26,110 nucleotides of DNA from Synergistaceae bacterium (GTDB lineage Bacteria > Synergistota > Synergistia > Synergistales > Aminobacteriaceae). The notes under the pieces are model-generated. The model saw only the letters and a program-made list of their open reading frames with translations, made no database searches and had not been told where the DNA came from. The stretch covers positions 1-26,110 of the forward strand of contig JALHFZ010000018.1 in assembly GCA_022837505.1 (NCBI GenBank), in the 5' to 3' direction. Of this stretch, positions 14,186-21,956 are shown one piece after another. Numbering within the stretch: the first letter of the stretch is position 1; every line of letters starts with the position of its first letter. The translations under genes were made by a program, and so were the position numbers.

Positions 14186-14824
14186 TTATCTGGCATAAAA
14201 CTCGACTACGAGCTGTTCCGTCACCGGTGCGTCAATCTGTTCGCGCCCGGGGAGCGAGAGTACCTTTCCTTCAAATTTTTCAGCGTTCACCTCGAGCCAC
14301 TGGGGAGTTGTCCTGGCAGCGGCGACTTCGGCATGTTCCTTGATCAGGGCCATGGTCCGGCTCTTCTCCGTGGCGGCGACGACATCCCCGGGGCTTACGA
14401 GGAAGCTCGGGATATCCACCCGTTTTCCGTTCACGAGGAAGTGGCCGTGAAGAACAAGCTGTCTGGCCTGTTTTCTGCTCCCGGCGAGGCCGAGGCGATA
14501 GACCACGTTGTCGATCCTCCGCTCAAGAAGCTGAAGGAAGTTGTGTCCCGTCTGCCCCTTGAGCTTGTTGGCGATCTCGTACATTCTGTGGAACTGGGCT
14601 TCGTTCATGCCGTAAAACCGGCGGAGCTTCTGCTTCTCCCGAAGGCGTATGCCGTATTCGCTGATCTTGTTCCGGGGACGGCCTTTTTTCATCCGGGTGG
14701 TCTTCGCGGCCGCCTCGCTCTTCGTGATGGGACATTTTGCCGAATAGCAGCGGTCAGCCTTGAGGAAGAGTTTCAACCCCTCCGCTCTGCACTGACGGCA
14801 TGAAGGTCCTATATATCTGCTCAT
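14186..14824 (-). CDS. rpsD: 30S ribosomal protein S4, zinc-binding type
   Basis: A 212-residue S4, slightly above the usual 200-209. The N-terminus has four cysteines (C9, C12, C26, C31) forming the zinc-binding C+ version, and the S4 RNA-binding domain (about residues 101-150) contains RRIDNVVYRLG and SRKQARQLVLHGH. S4 nucleates 30S assembly on the 5' domain of 16S rRNA, and in several bacteria it autoregulates the alpha operon at the rpsM leader. The AAGGAGGG site lies 12 bases from the ATG, a rather long spacing. It sits between rpsK (33 bases) and rpoA (11 bases). Confidence 0.98.
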   Translation of the reverse strand: MSRYIGPSCRQCRAEGLKLFLKADRCYSAKCPITKSEAAAKTTRMKKGRPRNKISEYGIRLREKQKLRRFYGMNEAQFHRMYEIANKLKGQTGHNFLQLLERRIDNVVYRLGLAGSRKQARQLVLHGHFLVNGKRVDIPSFLVSPGDVVAATEKSRTMALIKEHAEVAAARTTPQWLEVNAEKFEGKVLSLPGREQIDAPVTEQLVVEFYAR

Positions 14825-14857
14825 ATGAAATGTTTTCCCTCCTTGAATACTTTGAAG

Positions 14858-15250
14858 CTACACCCGGCGCCGCTTTGGAGGCCGGCATCCGTTGTGGGGA
14901 ATGGGGGTCGAGTCCTTTATCATGTTGACCTGGAGGCCTGCCGCCTGAAGAGAGCGGATGGCCGATTCCCTGCCCGGACCGGGGCCTTTCACAACCACGT
15001 CGATCTCCTGAACACCATGCTCCTGAACCGCCTTCGCCACCTGGGATGCGGCGATCTGGGCGGCGAAGGGAGTTGATTTTCTCGTCCCCTTGAACCCGAC
15101 GTTGCCGCCGGAAGCCCAGGCAAGGACGTTTCCGCCCTTATCGCTGACGCACACGATGGTGTTGTTGAATGTGGAATAGATATGGGCAACCCCATAGCTG
15201 ATATTCTTTCTTTCCTTCTTTTTTCCTCTGCGTACGATACGCTTGGCCAC
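14858..15250 (-). CDS. rpsK: 30S ribosomal protein S11
   Basis: A 130-residue S11 of typical length with a basic N-terminus, the HIYSTFNNTIVCVSD strand pair, the GFKGTRKSTPFAAQ motif, VVKGPGPGRESAIR and the highly conserved ending DSTPIPHNGCRPPKRRRV. It lies on the 30S platform near the mRNA exit channel. The start codon is GTG at 15250, nine bases after a strong GAGGAGG site, and no alternative start fits the family. It follows rpsM by 36 bases in the alpha operon. Confidence 0.98.
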   Translation of the reverse strand: MAKRIVRRGKKKERKNISYGVAHIYSTFNNTIVCVSDKGGNVLAWASGGNVGFKGTRKSTPFAAQIAASQVAKAVQEHGVQEIDVVVKGPGPGRESAIRSLQAAGLQVNMIKDSTPIPHNGCRPPKRRRV

Positions 15251-15286
15251 TTATTCCAGCCTCCTCGTTTTCCTTTTCAGTGAAGG

Positions 15287-15664
15287 CTACTTCGTAGCCA
15301 TCTTCTTGCCTGCCACGGTGCGGCGGGGCCCTTTTCTGGTGCGGGCATTCGTCTTCGTCTTCTGGCCCCGTACCGGAAGGCCGAGCTTATGCCTCTGGCC
15401 GCGGTAGCAGCCGATATCCATAAGCCGTTTGATGCTCATGGAGACTTCTCTTCTAAGGTCGCCCTCAACCTTATAGCGGTCTTCTATCTCCCTGCGGATT
15501 TTCTGGGTCTCCTCATCGGTGAGATCCTTCACCCTGGTATCGGGGCTCACCGCAGTGGCGGCGAGAATTTTCTGAGAAGTGGGAAGACCGATTCCGAAAA
15601 TGTAGGTCAGCGCTATTTCCACTCGCTTTTCGCGGGGGATGTCAACTCCGGCGATTCTGGCCAT
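15287..15664 (-). CDS. rpsM: 30S ribosomal protein S13
   Basis: A 125-residue S13 beginning MARIAGVDIPREKRVEIALTY, with the helix-two-turn-helix part YIFGIGLPTSQKIL, the RLMDIGCYRGQRHK motif and a long basic tail (RTRKGPRRTVAGKKMATK) that reaches the decoding site and A/P tRNAs. It lies in the head of the 30S subunit. The ribosome binding sequence AGGAGGTAA is built into the last codons and stop of rpmJ, eight bases upstream, which suggests coupling to rpmJ. Confidence 0.98.
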   Translation of the reverse strand: MARIAGVDIPREKRVEIALTYIFGIGLPTSQKILAATAVSPDTRVKDLTDEETQKIRREIEDRYKVEGDLRREVSMSIKRLMDIGCYRGQRHKLGLPVRGQKTKTNARTRKGPRRTVAGKKMATK

Positions 15665-15672
15665 GTCGAGCC

Positions 15673-15798
15673 TTACCTCCTAGCTCCCTGTCTCTGTTTA
15701 TGCCGCGGATTTCTGCTGCAGATAATCCGAACGACACCCTTGCGCCGGATAACCCGGCAGAACTCGCACATCGGTTTAACCGATGGTTTCACTTTCAT
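15673..15798 (-). CDS. rpmJ: 50S ribosomal protein L36, zinc-binding type, slightly extended
   Basis: A 41-codon frame from ATG 15798 encodes MKVKPSVKPMCEFCR and so on, with the complete L36 zinc site C11, C14, C27 and H33 followed by KQRQG. The usual protein ends at that glycine (37-38 residues); here it continues ARR before the stop. The extra codons AGG AGG plus TAA supply the Shine-Dalgarno of rpsM, so the extension looks like a by-product of embedding that site. It was found by reading the gap between infA and rpsM, where L36 is expected by gene order. A TATAAT-like element lies about 80 bases upstream. Confidence 0.96.
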   Translation of the reverse strand: MKVKPSVKPMCEFCRVIRRKGVVRIICSRNPRHKQRQGARR

Positions 15799-15878
15799 GC
15801 CCTTCACGCTCCTCTGATCAAGAACTGGAAACAGCAGCCATGGGCTTCTGTCAATGCCGTTTTTGCTTCAAGCGTTTT

Positions 15879-15884
15879 ATTATA
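15879..15884 (-). promoter_or_regulatory. Possible -10 element for rpmJ and the alpha operon
   Basis: TATAAT occurs on the minus strand in the 140-base gap between infA and rpmJ, the largest gap in the ribosomal cluster. The -35 region at 17-base spacing is only TTTCTT, so the promoter is weak or needs an activator. A TTGACA (15849-15854) further downstream has no matching -10. Many bacteria start alpha-operon transcripts in this position, which supports but does not prove the call. Confidence 0.35.
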
Positions 15885-15938
15885 CAGGAGATCGTCCGCA
15901 AAAGAAACATTTACGGCCCTCCCCCTCATACCATATTT

Positions 15939-16160
15939 CTATTTGTATCTGTAGATAATCCGGCCCCGGGCAAGGTCATAGGGTGAAATTTCAACAAGGA
16001 CCTTGTCTCCTGGAAGTATGCGGATGAAGTGAAGGCGCATTTTCCCCGACACGTGAGCGAGAACTTTATGTCCGTTGTCAAGCTCCACCTTGAACATCGC
16101 GTTGGGGAGGGGCTCAAGCACTTTTCCCCGTACTTCTACCACTTCGTCTTTATTCGCCAT
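15939..16160 (-). CDS. infA: Translation initiation factor IF-1
   Basis: A 73-residue IF-1 of standard length forming a single OB fold, with EVRGKVLEPLPNAMFKVELDNGHKVLAHVSGKMR and the ending SPYDLARGRIIYRYK. It binds the 30S A site during initiation and supports IF-2 and IF-3. It lies nine bases after the KOW-domain gene and before the 140-base gap that leads to rpmJ, the usual spc/alpha junction in Firmicutes-type clusters. Confidence 0.98.
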   Translation of the reverse strand: MANKDEVVEVRGKVLEPLPNAMFKVELDNGHKVLAHVSGKMRLHFIRILPGDKVLVEISPYDLARGRIIYRYK

Positions 16161-16169
16161 ACGGTATCT

Positions 16170-16487
16170 TCACCCTTCCTGCTGTTCATTTCGATCGAGG
16201 CCCGCGAGAAGAGCCTGAAATCTTCCTGCATCCATTTTTTTCTCCGTCAGAATACTCTGCGTCAATTCGTCAAATGACCATCCCGTCGGTTGAAGGTGGA
16301 TCGTGTTTTTTGCCTTGGGATTTCGGACGGTGTATTTTTTCCCGTCCGCAAGATATACCCTTCGGCCATCCTCTGAAATCCCGACGATCACATACCATCT
16401 TCCGGTATCTTTTCCTTTTCGGGATATGACAATGTTTCCAATTTTCCGCAATCTGTCGTCGACGGGTTCATTCAGCTGCATGTCCAC
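16170..16487 (-). CDS. KOW-domain, L14e-like RNA-binding protein
   Basis: A small basic protein (105 residues) with an N-terminal KOW-like motif: GNIVISRKGKDTGRWYVIVG at about residues 17-36, then YLADGKKYTVRNPKAKNTIHLQP, resembling archaeal/eukaryotic L14e. A C-terminal helical tail ends in QQEG. In Firmicutes a gene of this type also sits between map and infA (ybzG in Bacillus). It is predicted to bind RNA; its ribosomal role is not established. The start is GTG 16487 or ATG 16481, both inside the 3' end of map and without a clear Shine-Dalgarno, so translation probably depends on map. IF-1 follows after nine bases. Confidence 0.88.
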   Translation of the reverse strand: MDMQLNEPVDDRLRKIGNIVISRKGKDTGRWYVIVGISEDGRRVYLADGKKYTVRNPKAKNTIHLQPTGWSFDELTQSILTEKKMDAGRFQALLAGLDRNEQQEG

Positions 16488-17248
16488 GGAGTCAGGATCT
16501 CAGGTTCTCCATCCCTGATGAGAACCGTACGTTCGAAATGAGCGGCATCGGAGCGGTCAGCTGTGATTACTATCCACTGGTTGTCCCCCACGACCACGTC
16601 TTCTTTCCCTGTCATGACCATGGGCTCGATGGCGATGGTCATCCCCGGCTTCAGGGTAATGCCCCGCCCGGGCCGGCCGTAATTCGGAACCTGGGGGGGC
16701 TCATGAAGGTGCTTCCCGATGCCGTGCCCCGAATAATCCCGGACGAGGCCGTATCCCCTGGGGGTTACCCAGCTTTCCACGGCGTGTCCGATGTCGCCGA
16801 GGGTGTTTCCGGCCCGGGCGCACTCAATGGCCTTTTCAAGGCTCTGGCGGGTCACGGCGAGAAGCTCCTTCCGCTCGGGGCTGACGGCGCCGACCGGGTA
16901 GGTGAAGGCGGCATCGCCGTAATACCCCGAGTAGCAGGCCCCCACGTCGATGCTGAGGATATCCCCTTCGAGGAGAATGCGCTTTTTCGAGGGGATTCCA
17001 TGAACGATCTCCTCGTTGACGGAGGCGCACACCGCCGCCGGAAAGGGGGATGAAATCCCCGGCACGGTGTACCCCTTGAAGGCGGGGGTGGCCCCGGCCG
17101 CGCGGATAAGCTCCTCGGCAGCTTCGTCGATTTGCCCGGTGGATATGCCCGGCCGGACCATGGCTGCAATCATGTCAAGGACATCGGCGACGATTTTTCC
17201 CGCTTTTCTCATGTACAGCAGGTCTGCTTCCTTTTTCAGGGTGATCAT
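16472..17248 (-). CDS. map: Type I methionine aminopeptidase
   Basis: A 258-residue enzyme that removes the initiator methionine from nascent proteins. The pita-bread fold residues are present: H83, and the metal ligands D101, D112, H175 (in SGHGIGKHLHE), E208 (in IEPM) and E239. The length is typical for the single-domain bacterial type I enzyme, with no N-terminal zinc finger. The ATG overlaps the adk stop as ATGA. The 3' end overlaps the KOW-domain gene by 16 bases. The adk-map pair between secY and infA is the classical arrangement. Confidence 0.97.
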   Translation of the reverse strand: MITLKKEADLLYMRKAGKIVADVLDMIAAMVRPGISTGQIDEAAEELIRAAGATPAFKGYTVPGISSPFPAAVCASVNEEIVHGIPSKKRILLEGDILSIDVGACYSGYYGDAAFTYPVGAVSPERKELLAVTRQSLEKAIECARAGNTLGDIGHAVESWVTPRGYGLVRDYSGHGIGKHLHEPPQVPNYGRPGRGITLKPGMTIAIEPMVMTGKEDVVVGDNQWIVITADRSDAAHFERTVLIRDGEPEILTPWTCS

Positions 17249-17895
17249 TCAGCGATCCCCGCCGCCTGTTCCAGCCCTTCGAGAAGGGTGTGGCCGGAAG
17301 GAGGGGAAGGAAGCCTCGTCAGCATTTTCTTTTTTTCGTAGTAGGAGATGACGGGCTGGGTCTGCTGATTGTAGACTTTCAGTCGATTCCTGATGACGCT
17401 TTCTTCGTCGTCCTTGCGCTGATAGAGTTCTCCGCCGCACTTTTCGCATCTGTCACCCGCTGCCGAGGGACGGAACTCGACGTTGTAGATGGCCCCGCAG
17501 CAGCGGCACATCCGCCTTCCGGAGAGGCGCTTCACAACAATGTCCTCACGGACGTCGAGAAGAACGACCGCATCGAGATGAAGGCCATGCCGTTCAAGCA
17601 TCTTTTCAAGGACTTCCGCTTGGTGGACAGTCCTGGGGAATCCGTCGAGGACGAATCCCCCCGCACAGTCAGGCTCTATCAGCCTGTCCTCCATCATTGC
17701 GATGACAATGTCGTCCGGCACGAGCTGCCCCGTCTCAAGGTAGTGCTGCGCCTTTCGTCCCAGGGGGGTTTCATGCTTTACGTTTTCACGGAAGATGTCT
17801 CCCGTGGAGATGTGAACCACGGGATATTTTGCCTCAATTTCCGCTGCAAGGGTGCCTTTTCCGGCTCCGGGTGAACCGATGAGAATTAAGCGCAT
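17245..17895 (-). CDS. adk: Adenylate kinase, zinc-binding type
   Basis: A 216-residue long-form adenylate kinase interconverting ATP, ADP and AMP. The P-loop GSPGAGKGT lies at residues 7-15, the AMP-binding STGDIFR near 30-36, GFVLDGFPRT near 80-89, and the LID domain (about 125-163) contains four cysteines C130, C133, C150 and C153, which form a structural zinc site common in Firmicutes-type enzymes. The gene lies 11 bases after secY and overlaps map by 4 bases. Confidence 0.97.
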   Translation of the reverse strand: MRLILIGSPGAGKGTLAAEIEAKYPVVHISTGDIFRENVKHETPLGRKAQHYLETGQLVPDDIVIAMMEDRLIEPDCAGGFVLDGFPRTVHQAEVLEKMLERHGLHLDAVVLLDVREDIVVKRLSGRRMCRCCGAIYNVEFRPSAAGDRCEKCGGELYQRKDDEESVIRNRLKVYNQQTQPVISYYEKKKMLTRLPSPPSGHTLLEGLEQAAGIAE

Positions 17896-17906
17896 TTGAA
17901 ATCTCC

Positions 17907-19199
17907 TTAAAAACGTAGTAAACCGCCGGCTTTGTCCTTGCGCTTGAGTATTCCCTCATAATGCCGCATGAGAAGCTGTCCTTCGATCTGATGAACTGTA
18001 TCGAGGGCGACTCCGACGACGATCAGAACGGCCGTTCCTCCGAAATAGAAGCTCGATATGCCCATGAACTGGGTCATGAGATTCGGAACGAGGGCCACGC
18101 AGGCGAGAAATACCGCTCCTCCGAGGGTAATTCTGCTCATTACTTTTTCAATGAAATCAGATGTGGGTTTCCCCGGGCGGATGCCGAGGATGAAACCGCC
18201 GTACTTCTTCATGTTATTCGCCACGTCCGAGGGGTTGAAGACCACGGCTGTGTAAAAATACGAGAAGAAGATGATCAGGGCCACGTAAATAAGGGTATAG
18301 AAAAAGCTTCCCGGCCCGAAGATCCGCTGAAAGAAAAGGGCGATATCCCCGGTGAAGAACTTCGCCACGGAGTAGGGGAAAAGAAGAACCGAGGAGGCGA
18401 AGATGATGGGGATGACTCCCGCCTGATTGACCTTCAGAGGGATGAAGGTGCTCTGCCCTCCGTAGATCTTGTTTCCGACGACCCTTTTGGCGTACTGGAC
18501 GGGAAGCCTGCGCTGCCCCTCCTGAAGGACGATGCACCCCGCTATGACCGCGACCATGAGGATCAGGGCAAGGAGGAGAAGGAGTACATTCATCTCGCCG
18601 AGCCTGATCATGTTCCAGCTCTGGACGATCGCCTCAGGCACCCGGGCGACGATTCCCGCGAAGATGAGGAGGGAAATGCCGTTTCCGATGCCGTGGTCCG
18701 AGATCTCCTCGCCGAGCCACATGACGGCGATTGACCCGGCCGTCACCGTGCTCACCACGATGATCCCGTCAAAGAGCAGTCCGCTGAAGATCCCGAGGCT
18801 CCGAAGCCAGAAGGTCATTCCCACGGCCTGGACAAGGGCGAAGAAGACCGCTGCGAGGCGGGTCCACTGAACGATTTTCTTCCGGCCGTCCTCCCCTTCC
18901 TTCTGCATTTTCTCAAGGGTCGGGAAGATGACGACAAGAAGCTGCATGACTATGCTCGCGTTGATGTAGGGAGCGACTCCGAGGGCAAAGATGCTGAACC
19001 GCCTCAGGGCGCCCCCCGCGAAAATGTCGAGAAATCCGAGAACACCGCCCTGGTCGAAAAGCTGCGCCATGGCCTGTGCGTCAATGCCGGGCGTAGGTAC
19101 ATGGGCCCCCAGGCGAAAGACCAGTAGCACCCCGAGGGAGAAGAGTATTCTTCTTTTCAGGTCTGGCAGTCTGAAGGCATCCCGGAAGGAATCGATCAC
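17907..19199 (-). CDS. secY: Protein translocase subunit SecY
   Basis: A 430-residue polytopic inner-membrane protein with about ten hydrophobic segments forming the Sec translocation channel. Recognisable segments are the N-terminal DLKRRILFSLGVLLVFRLGAHVP-type first helix, GVAPYINASIVMQLL near residue 75-90, the GNGISLLIFAGIV loop, and the basic cytoplasmic loop NKIYGGQSTFIPLKVNQAGVIP. The start codon is GTG at 19199, immediately after the rplO stop, with GAGGTGA just upstream inside rplO. This is the usual spc-operon position, ahead of adk and map. Confidence 0.98.
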   Translation of the reverse strand: MIDSFRDAFRLPDLKRRILFSLGVLLVFRLGAHVPTPGIDAQAMAQLFDQGGVLGFLDIFAGGALRRFSIFALGVAPYINASIVMQLLVVIFPTLEKMQKEGEDGRKKIVQWTRLAAVFFALVQAVGMTFWLRSLGIFSGLLFDGIIVVSTVTAGSIAVMWLGEEISDHGIGNGISLLIFAGIVARVPEAIVQSWNMIRLGEMNVLLLLLALILMVAVIAGCIVLQEGQRRLPVQYAKRVVGNKIYGGQSTFIPLKVNQAGVIPIIFASSVLLFPYSVAKFFTGDIALFFQRIFGPGSFFYTLIYVALIIFFSYFYTAVVFNPSDVANNMKKYGGFILGIRPGKPTSDFIEKVMSRITLGGAVFLACVALVPNLMTQFMGISSFYFGGTAVLIVVGVALDTVHQIEGQLLMRHYEGILKRKDKAGGLLRF

Positions 19200-19646
19200 T
19201 TAGATCACCTCGGCCTTCCCACCCGCTGCTTCAATCTTCGCTTTCGCCTGTGCGCTGAAGGCGTCTGCCCGAACCGTAAGGGCCTTGGAGAGATCGCCGT
19301 TCCCCAGGATTTTCACCTGGACGGTATCCTTATTGACGAGCCTGTGGGCGTAGAGCTCCTCGAAGCCTACCGTTGCGCCCTGCTCAAAACGCGCCTCAAG
19401 GGATCCGAGGTTGACGACCTGGAAGACCTTTGTGAACTTCGCGTTGTTGAAGCCCCGCTTCGGAATACGGCGAATCATGGGCATCTGTCCGCCCTCGAAG
19501 CCGGGGCGTACTCCTCCGCCGCTTCTCGCCTTCTGTCCCTTGTGTCCCTTTCCCGCTGTCTTGCCGGTTCCGCTGCCCACCCCTTGTCCGAGGCGCTTTT
19601 TTTTCCTCTTCGAACCGGGGGCAGGGCGCAGGTCATGCAAACTCAT
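19200..19646 (-). CDS. rplO: 50S ribosomal protein L15
   Basis: A 148-residue L15 beginning MSLHDLRPAPGSKRKKKRLG, with the glycine- and lysine-rich extended N-terminus (GQGVGSGTGKTAGKGHKGQKARSG region) that penetrates 23S rRNA, and a globular C-terminal part. The frame is open seven codons further upstream, but AGGGAGG lies right before ATG 19646 and the family begins there, so this start is chosen. It overlaps rpmD by 14 bases and ends directly before secY. Confidence 0.97.
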   Translation of the reverse strand: MSLHDLRPAPGSKRKKKRLGQGVGSGTGKTAGKGHKGQKARSGGGVRPGFEGGQMPMIRRIPKRGFNNAKFTKVFQVVNLGSLEARFEQGATVGFEELYAHRLVNKDTVQVKILGNGDLSKALTVRADAFSAQAKAKIEAAGGKAEVI

Positions 19647-19845
19647 GGAGCGTCCCTCCCTGATCATCCACGGGGGTGCACTCCACCAGATGGCTGACTT
19701 TGTTGATCATGCCGCGTATCTGGGGAGTGTCCTCGTGTTCAACTGTCTGGTTAAGCTTTCGCAGCCCAAGGGCCCGGACGGTACGCTTTTGACTTTCCGG
19801 CTTGCCGATGGAGCTTTTCTTCCAGGTGATACGAAGTTTTGCCAT
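19633..19845 (-). CDS. rpmD: 50S ribosomal protein L30
   Basis: A 70-residue L30 starting MAKLRITWKKSSIGKPESQKRTVRA, with the conserved LGLRKLNQTVEHEDTPQIRGMINKVSHLV core. The usual bacterial protein is about 60 residues and stops soon after HLVEV; here about ten extra residues run into the overlap with rplO. The upstream frame is open, but GGAGG overlapping the rpsE stop selects the ATG at 19845. L30 contacts 23S rRNA near the 5S region and is absent from some lineages. Confidence 0.96.
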   Translation of the reverse strand: MAKLRITWKKSSIGKPESQKRTVRALGLRKLNQTVEHEDTPQIRGMINKVSHLVECTPVDDQGGTLHEFA

Positions 19846-19856
19846 GGGACTGCCTC

Positions 19857-20369
19857 CTAATTTCCGGGAGCTTCGGAGGTCTTTTTCCCTCGAAGCTTGA
19901 GTATTTCGTCGGGGGTTCTCATCTCTTCTAGGGCCTGCAGGGTCGCCCAAGCGACGTTGATGGGGTTGGAGGTCCGTCCGATAACCTTGGTGAGGACGTC
20001 CTTTACCCCTCCGAGCTCCATGATGGCACGCACGACTCCTCCCGCGATAACTCCCGTTCCGGGAGCTGCGGGCTTGAGAAGGACGGAGGCTGCGCCGAAG
20101 ACCCCGTTGATGGGGTGGGGGATCGTGTTTCCGATCCTCTTCAGCTCGTGCAGATTTTTTCCGGCCTTGTCGATCCCCTTGCGGACCGCTTCCGATATTT
20201 CCTTTGCCTTGCCGATGCCGACGCCCACGATCGAGTTGCCGTCACCGACCACCACGAGAGCGCTGAATTTAAAGCGCTTTCCGCCCTTGACAACCTTGCT
20301 CACGCGGTTGATCGCAACGACCCTCTCGGTGAGTTCAAGGCCTTTGGCATCCAACTTCTTTCTGATCAT
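19857..20369 (-). CDS. rpsE: 30S ribosomal protein S5
   Basis: A 170-residue S5 with the N-terminal double-stranded RNA-binding-like domain (ELTERVVAINRVSKVVKGGKR, residues 12-32, and VGVGIGKAKE) and the C-terminal domain with PAAPGTGVIAGGVVRAIMELGGVKDVLTK. S5 helps decoding fidelity and mRNA unwinding at the entry channel. An out-of-frame ATG lies five bases before the chosen ATG, which is eight bases from GGGGAGG. It lies between rplR and rpmD as in other spc operons. Confidence 0.98.
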   Translation of the reverse strand: MIRKKLDAKGLELTERVVAINRVSKVVKGGKRFKFSALVVVGDGNSIVGVGIGKAKEISEAVRKGIDKAGKNLHELKRIGNTIPHPINGVFGAASVLLKPAAPGTGVIAGGVVRAIMELGGVKDVLTKVIGRTSNPINVAWATLQALEEMRTPDEILKLRGKKTSEAPGN

Positions 20370-20385
20370 CCCATGCGCCTCCCCA

Positions 20386-20751
20386 TTAAAACTTCAGGCC
20401 GGCTTCGCGGGCAGAATCCGCTAGGGCCTTCACTTTTCCGTGAAACATGTGGCCGCCCCTGTCGAAAACCACCGACGTCAGACCTTTGGCGAGCGCCCGT
20501 TCAGCAGCTGCCTTTCCTATGACCCGTGCGGCCTCCATATTGCATGTCCCCGAAAGACCGCTCTTTATGGCCGGTTCAAGGGATGACGCAGCGGCAAGGG
20601 TGTGGCCCGCTTCGTCATCGATGAACTGAACATAGATATGATTCAGGCTGTGAAACACTGCCATTCTCGGTTTCTCGGCCGTGCCGGAGACGTTTTTGCG
20701 GAGCCGAGCGTGACGAATTTCCCGCATGAAGCTTCTGTTTTTCTTTTTCAT
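20386..20751 (-). CDS. rplR: 50S ribosomal protein L18
   Basis: A 121-residue L18 with the basic N-terminus, RHARLRKNVSGTAEKPRMAVFHSLNHIYVQFIDDE and the ending FDRGGHMFHGKVKALADSAREAGLKF. It binds 5S rRNA together with L5. A GTG nine bases upstream (20760) is in frame, but that GTG is part of the GAGGTGA ribosome site itself, so ATG 20751, five bases after it, is the likely true start. It follows rplF by 15 bases. Confidence 0.97.
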   Translation of the reverse strand: MKKKNRSFMREIRHARLRKNVSGTAEKPRMAVFHSLNHIYVQFIDDEAGHTLAAASSLEPAIKSGLSGTCNMEAARVIGKAAAERALAKGLTSVVFDRGGHMFHGKVKALADSAREAGLKF

Positions 20752-20766
20752 CCGATTCACCTCGTA

Positions 20767-21306
20767 TTACTTGGCGCCGGTCTTGCCGGCCTTGCGGATA
20801 ACGTGTTCTCCGGCATAACGGATTCCCTTGCCCTGATAGGGCTCTGGGGAACGGAAACCCCGGATAATGGCTGCGGCCTGACCGACCGCCTGCTTGTCGA
20901 TTCCCTTGACGGATAACTTCGTCGGCCCGTCCACTGCCACTTCGACCCCGGCGGGTGCCTCGTATTCAACGGGATTTGAGTATCCGAGGTTGAGCACGAG
21001 CTTGCTCCCCTGCATCTGGGCGCGGTATCCCACCCCGATGATCTCGAGATCCTTTTTAAATCCGGTGGTCACTCCGGTGATCATGTTCGCTATAAGAGCC
21101 CGCATCATCCCGTGCCAGGACTTCGTCTGCTTTTCTTCGTTCTGGCGGCTGACGATGATGTTGCCCTCTTCCACGACAATATCGACTCCGGGGACGGTCG
21201 GGGTGGATAGTTCCCCCTTCGGTCCCTTCACCTTCACGACGCCGTTGTCCACTGAAAGGGTGGTGCCTGCAATCAGCGGAATTGGTTTTCGTCCGATTCG
21301 CGACAT
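20767..21306 (-). CDS. rplF: 50S ribosomal protein L6
   Basis: A 179-residue L6 of standard length beginning MSRIGRKPIPL, with two repeated L6 domains; GVGYRAQMQGSKLVLNLGYSNPVE lies in the second, and the PYQGKGIRYAGEHVIRKAGKTG ending is highly conserved. It lies near the factor-binding centre of the 50S subunit. It sits between rpsH and rplR with short gaps of 16 and 15 bases. Confidence 0.98.
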   Translation of the reverse strand: MSRIGRKPIPLIAGTTLSVDNGVVKVKGPKGELSTPTVPGVDIVVEEGNIIVSRQNEEKQTKSWHGMMRALIANMITGVTTGFKKDLEIIGVGYRAQMQGSKLVLNLGYSNPVEYEAPAGVEVAVDGPTKLSVKGIDKQAVGQAAAIIRGFRSPEPYQGKGIRYAGEHVIRKAGKTGAK

Positions 21307-21322
21307 TTATTCCACCTCCGCC

Positions 21323-21727
21323 TTACCAGACGTAGCAGAGAACTTCGCCGCCAAGACCGAGCTGAGTAGCCTCGGTATCCGTCTTGAGTCCCTTGGAGGT
21401 GGAGATCACCGCGATCCCCAGACCGCCCATAACCTTGGGAAGATCGGAATGGCCGACATGCATTCTTCTGCCGGGCTTGCTGATTCGGCGAAGCCCCTGA
21501 ATGACCCGCTCCCTGTTCGGCCCGTAGGAGAGAATCATACGGATCGTGCTGTAGGGTTTTTTCGGGTCGTTCACGACCTTAAAGTTCTTTATATAGCCTG
21601 CATCCTTGAGGATTCGGGCTATTTCCATTTTCATTTTGCTCATGGGCACATCAACGCTTTCATGATACACGCTGTTTGCATTTCTGATGCGCGCGAGCAT
21701 ATCCGCAATCGGATCGGTGACGTACAT
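21323..21727 (-). CDS. rpsH: 30S ribosomal protein S8
   Basis: A 134-residue S8 with DPIADMLARIRNANSVYHESVDVPMSKMK at the N-terminus and the conserved C-terminal GLGIAVISTSKGLKTDTEATQLGLGGEVLCYVW. S8 binds helix 21 of 16S rRNA early in assembly, and in enterics it represses the spc operon by binding a mimic in the rplE leader; the rplX-rplE gap here (15 bases) leaves little room for such a separate structure. Its own gap from rpsN is 28 bases. Confidence 0.98.
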   Translation of the reverse strand: MYVTDPIADMLARIRNANSVYHESVDVPMSKMKMEIARILKDAGYIKNFKVVNDPKKPYSTIRMILSYGPNRERVIQGLRRISKPGRRMHVGHSDLPKVMGGLGIAVISTSKGLKTDTEATQLGLGGEVLCYVW

Positions 21728-21755
21728 TCCTCGTTACCCCCTTCGGCCCGCTCGC

Positions 21756-21941
21756 CTACCAGCTTGACTTCACTACGCCGGGGAGTTTCCCCTCGCGAGC
21801 AAGTTTCCTGAAGCAGCAGCGGCACATTTCAAATCGTCTCATATATGCGTGAACGCGGCCGCAGAGCGGACACCTGTTGTATTTCCTTACAGAAAATTTC
21901 GGGGGCTGCGTCGCCTTGATCTTGAGCGCCTTACGTGCCAT
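21756..21941 (-). CDS. rpsN: 30S ribosomal protein S14, zinc-binding short type
   Basis: A 61-residue S14 of the short, zinc-binding (type Z) form. The ligands are C24 and C27 (CPLCGRVHAYMRRF) and C40 and C43 (CRCC), followed by FRKLAREGKLPGVVKSSW. S14 is in the 30S head and contacts the 3' domain of 16S rRNA. The short zinc form rather than the 100-residue zinc-free form is typical of Firmicutes, Thermotogota and Synergistota-like genomes. It lies between rplE and rpsH in the standard order. Confidence 0.98.
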   Translation of the reverse strand: MARKALKIKATQPPKFSVRKYNRCPLCGRVHAYMRRFEMCRCCFRKLAREGKLPGVVKSSW

Positions 21942-21956
21942 TCCGTCTCCCCCTTC

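Noticed and set aside
15799..15938. Possible small gene or riboswitch in the infA-rpmJ gap
   Set aside because: No ribosome site with an adequate frame, no conserved riboswitch core and no strong hairpin were seen apart from the -10 element listed.
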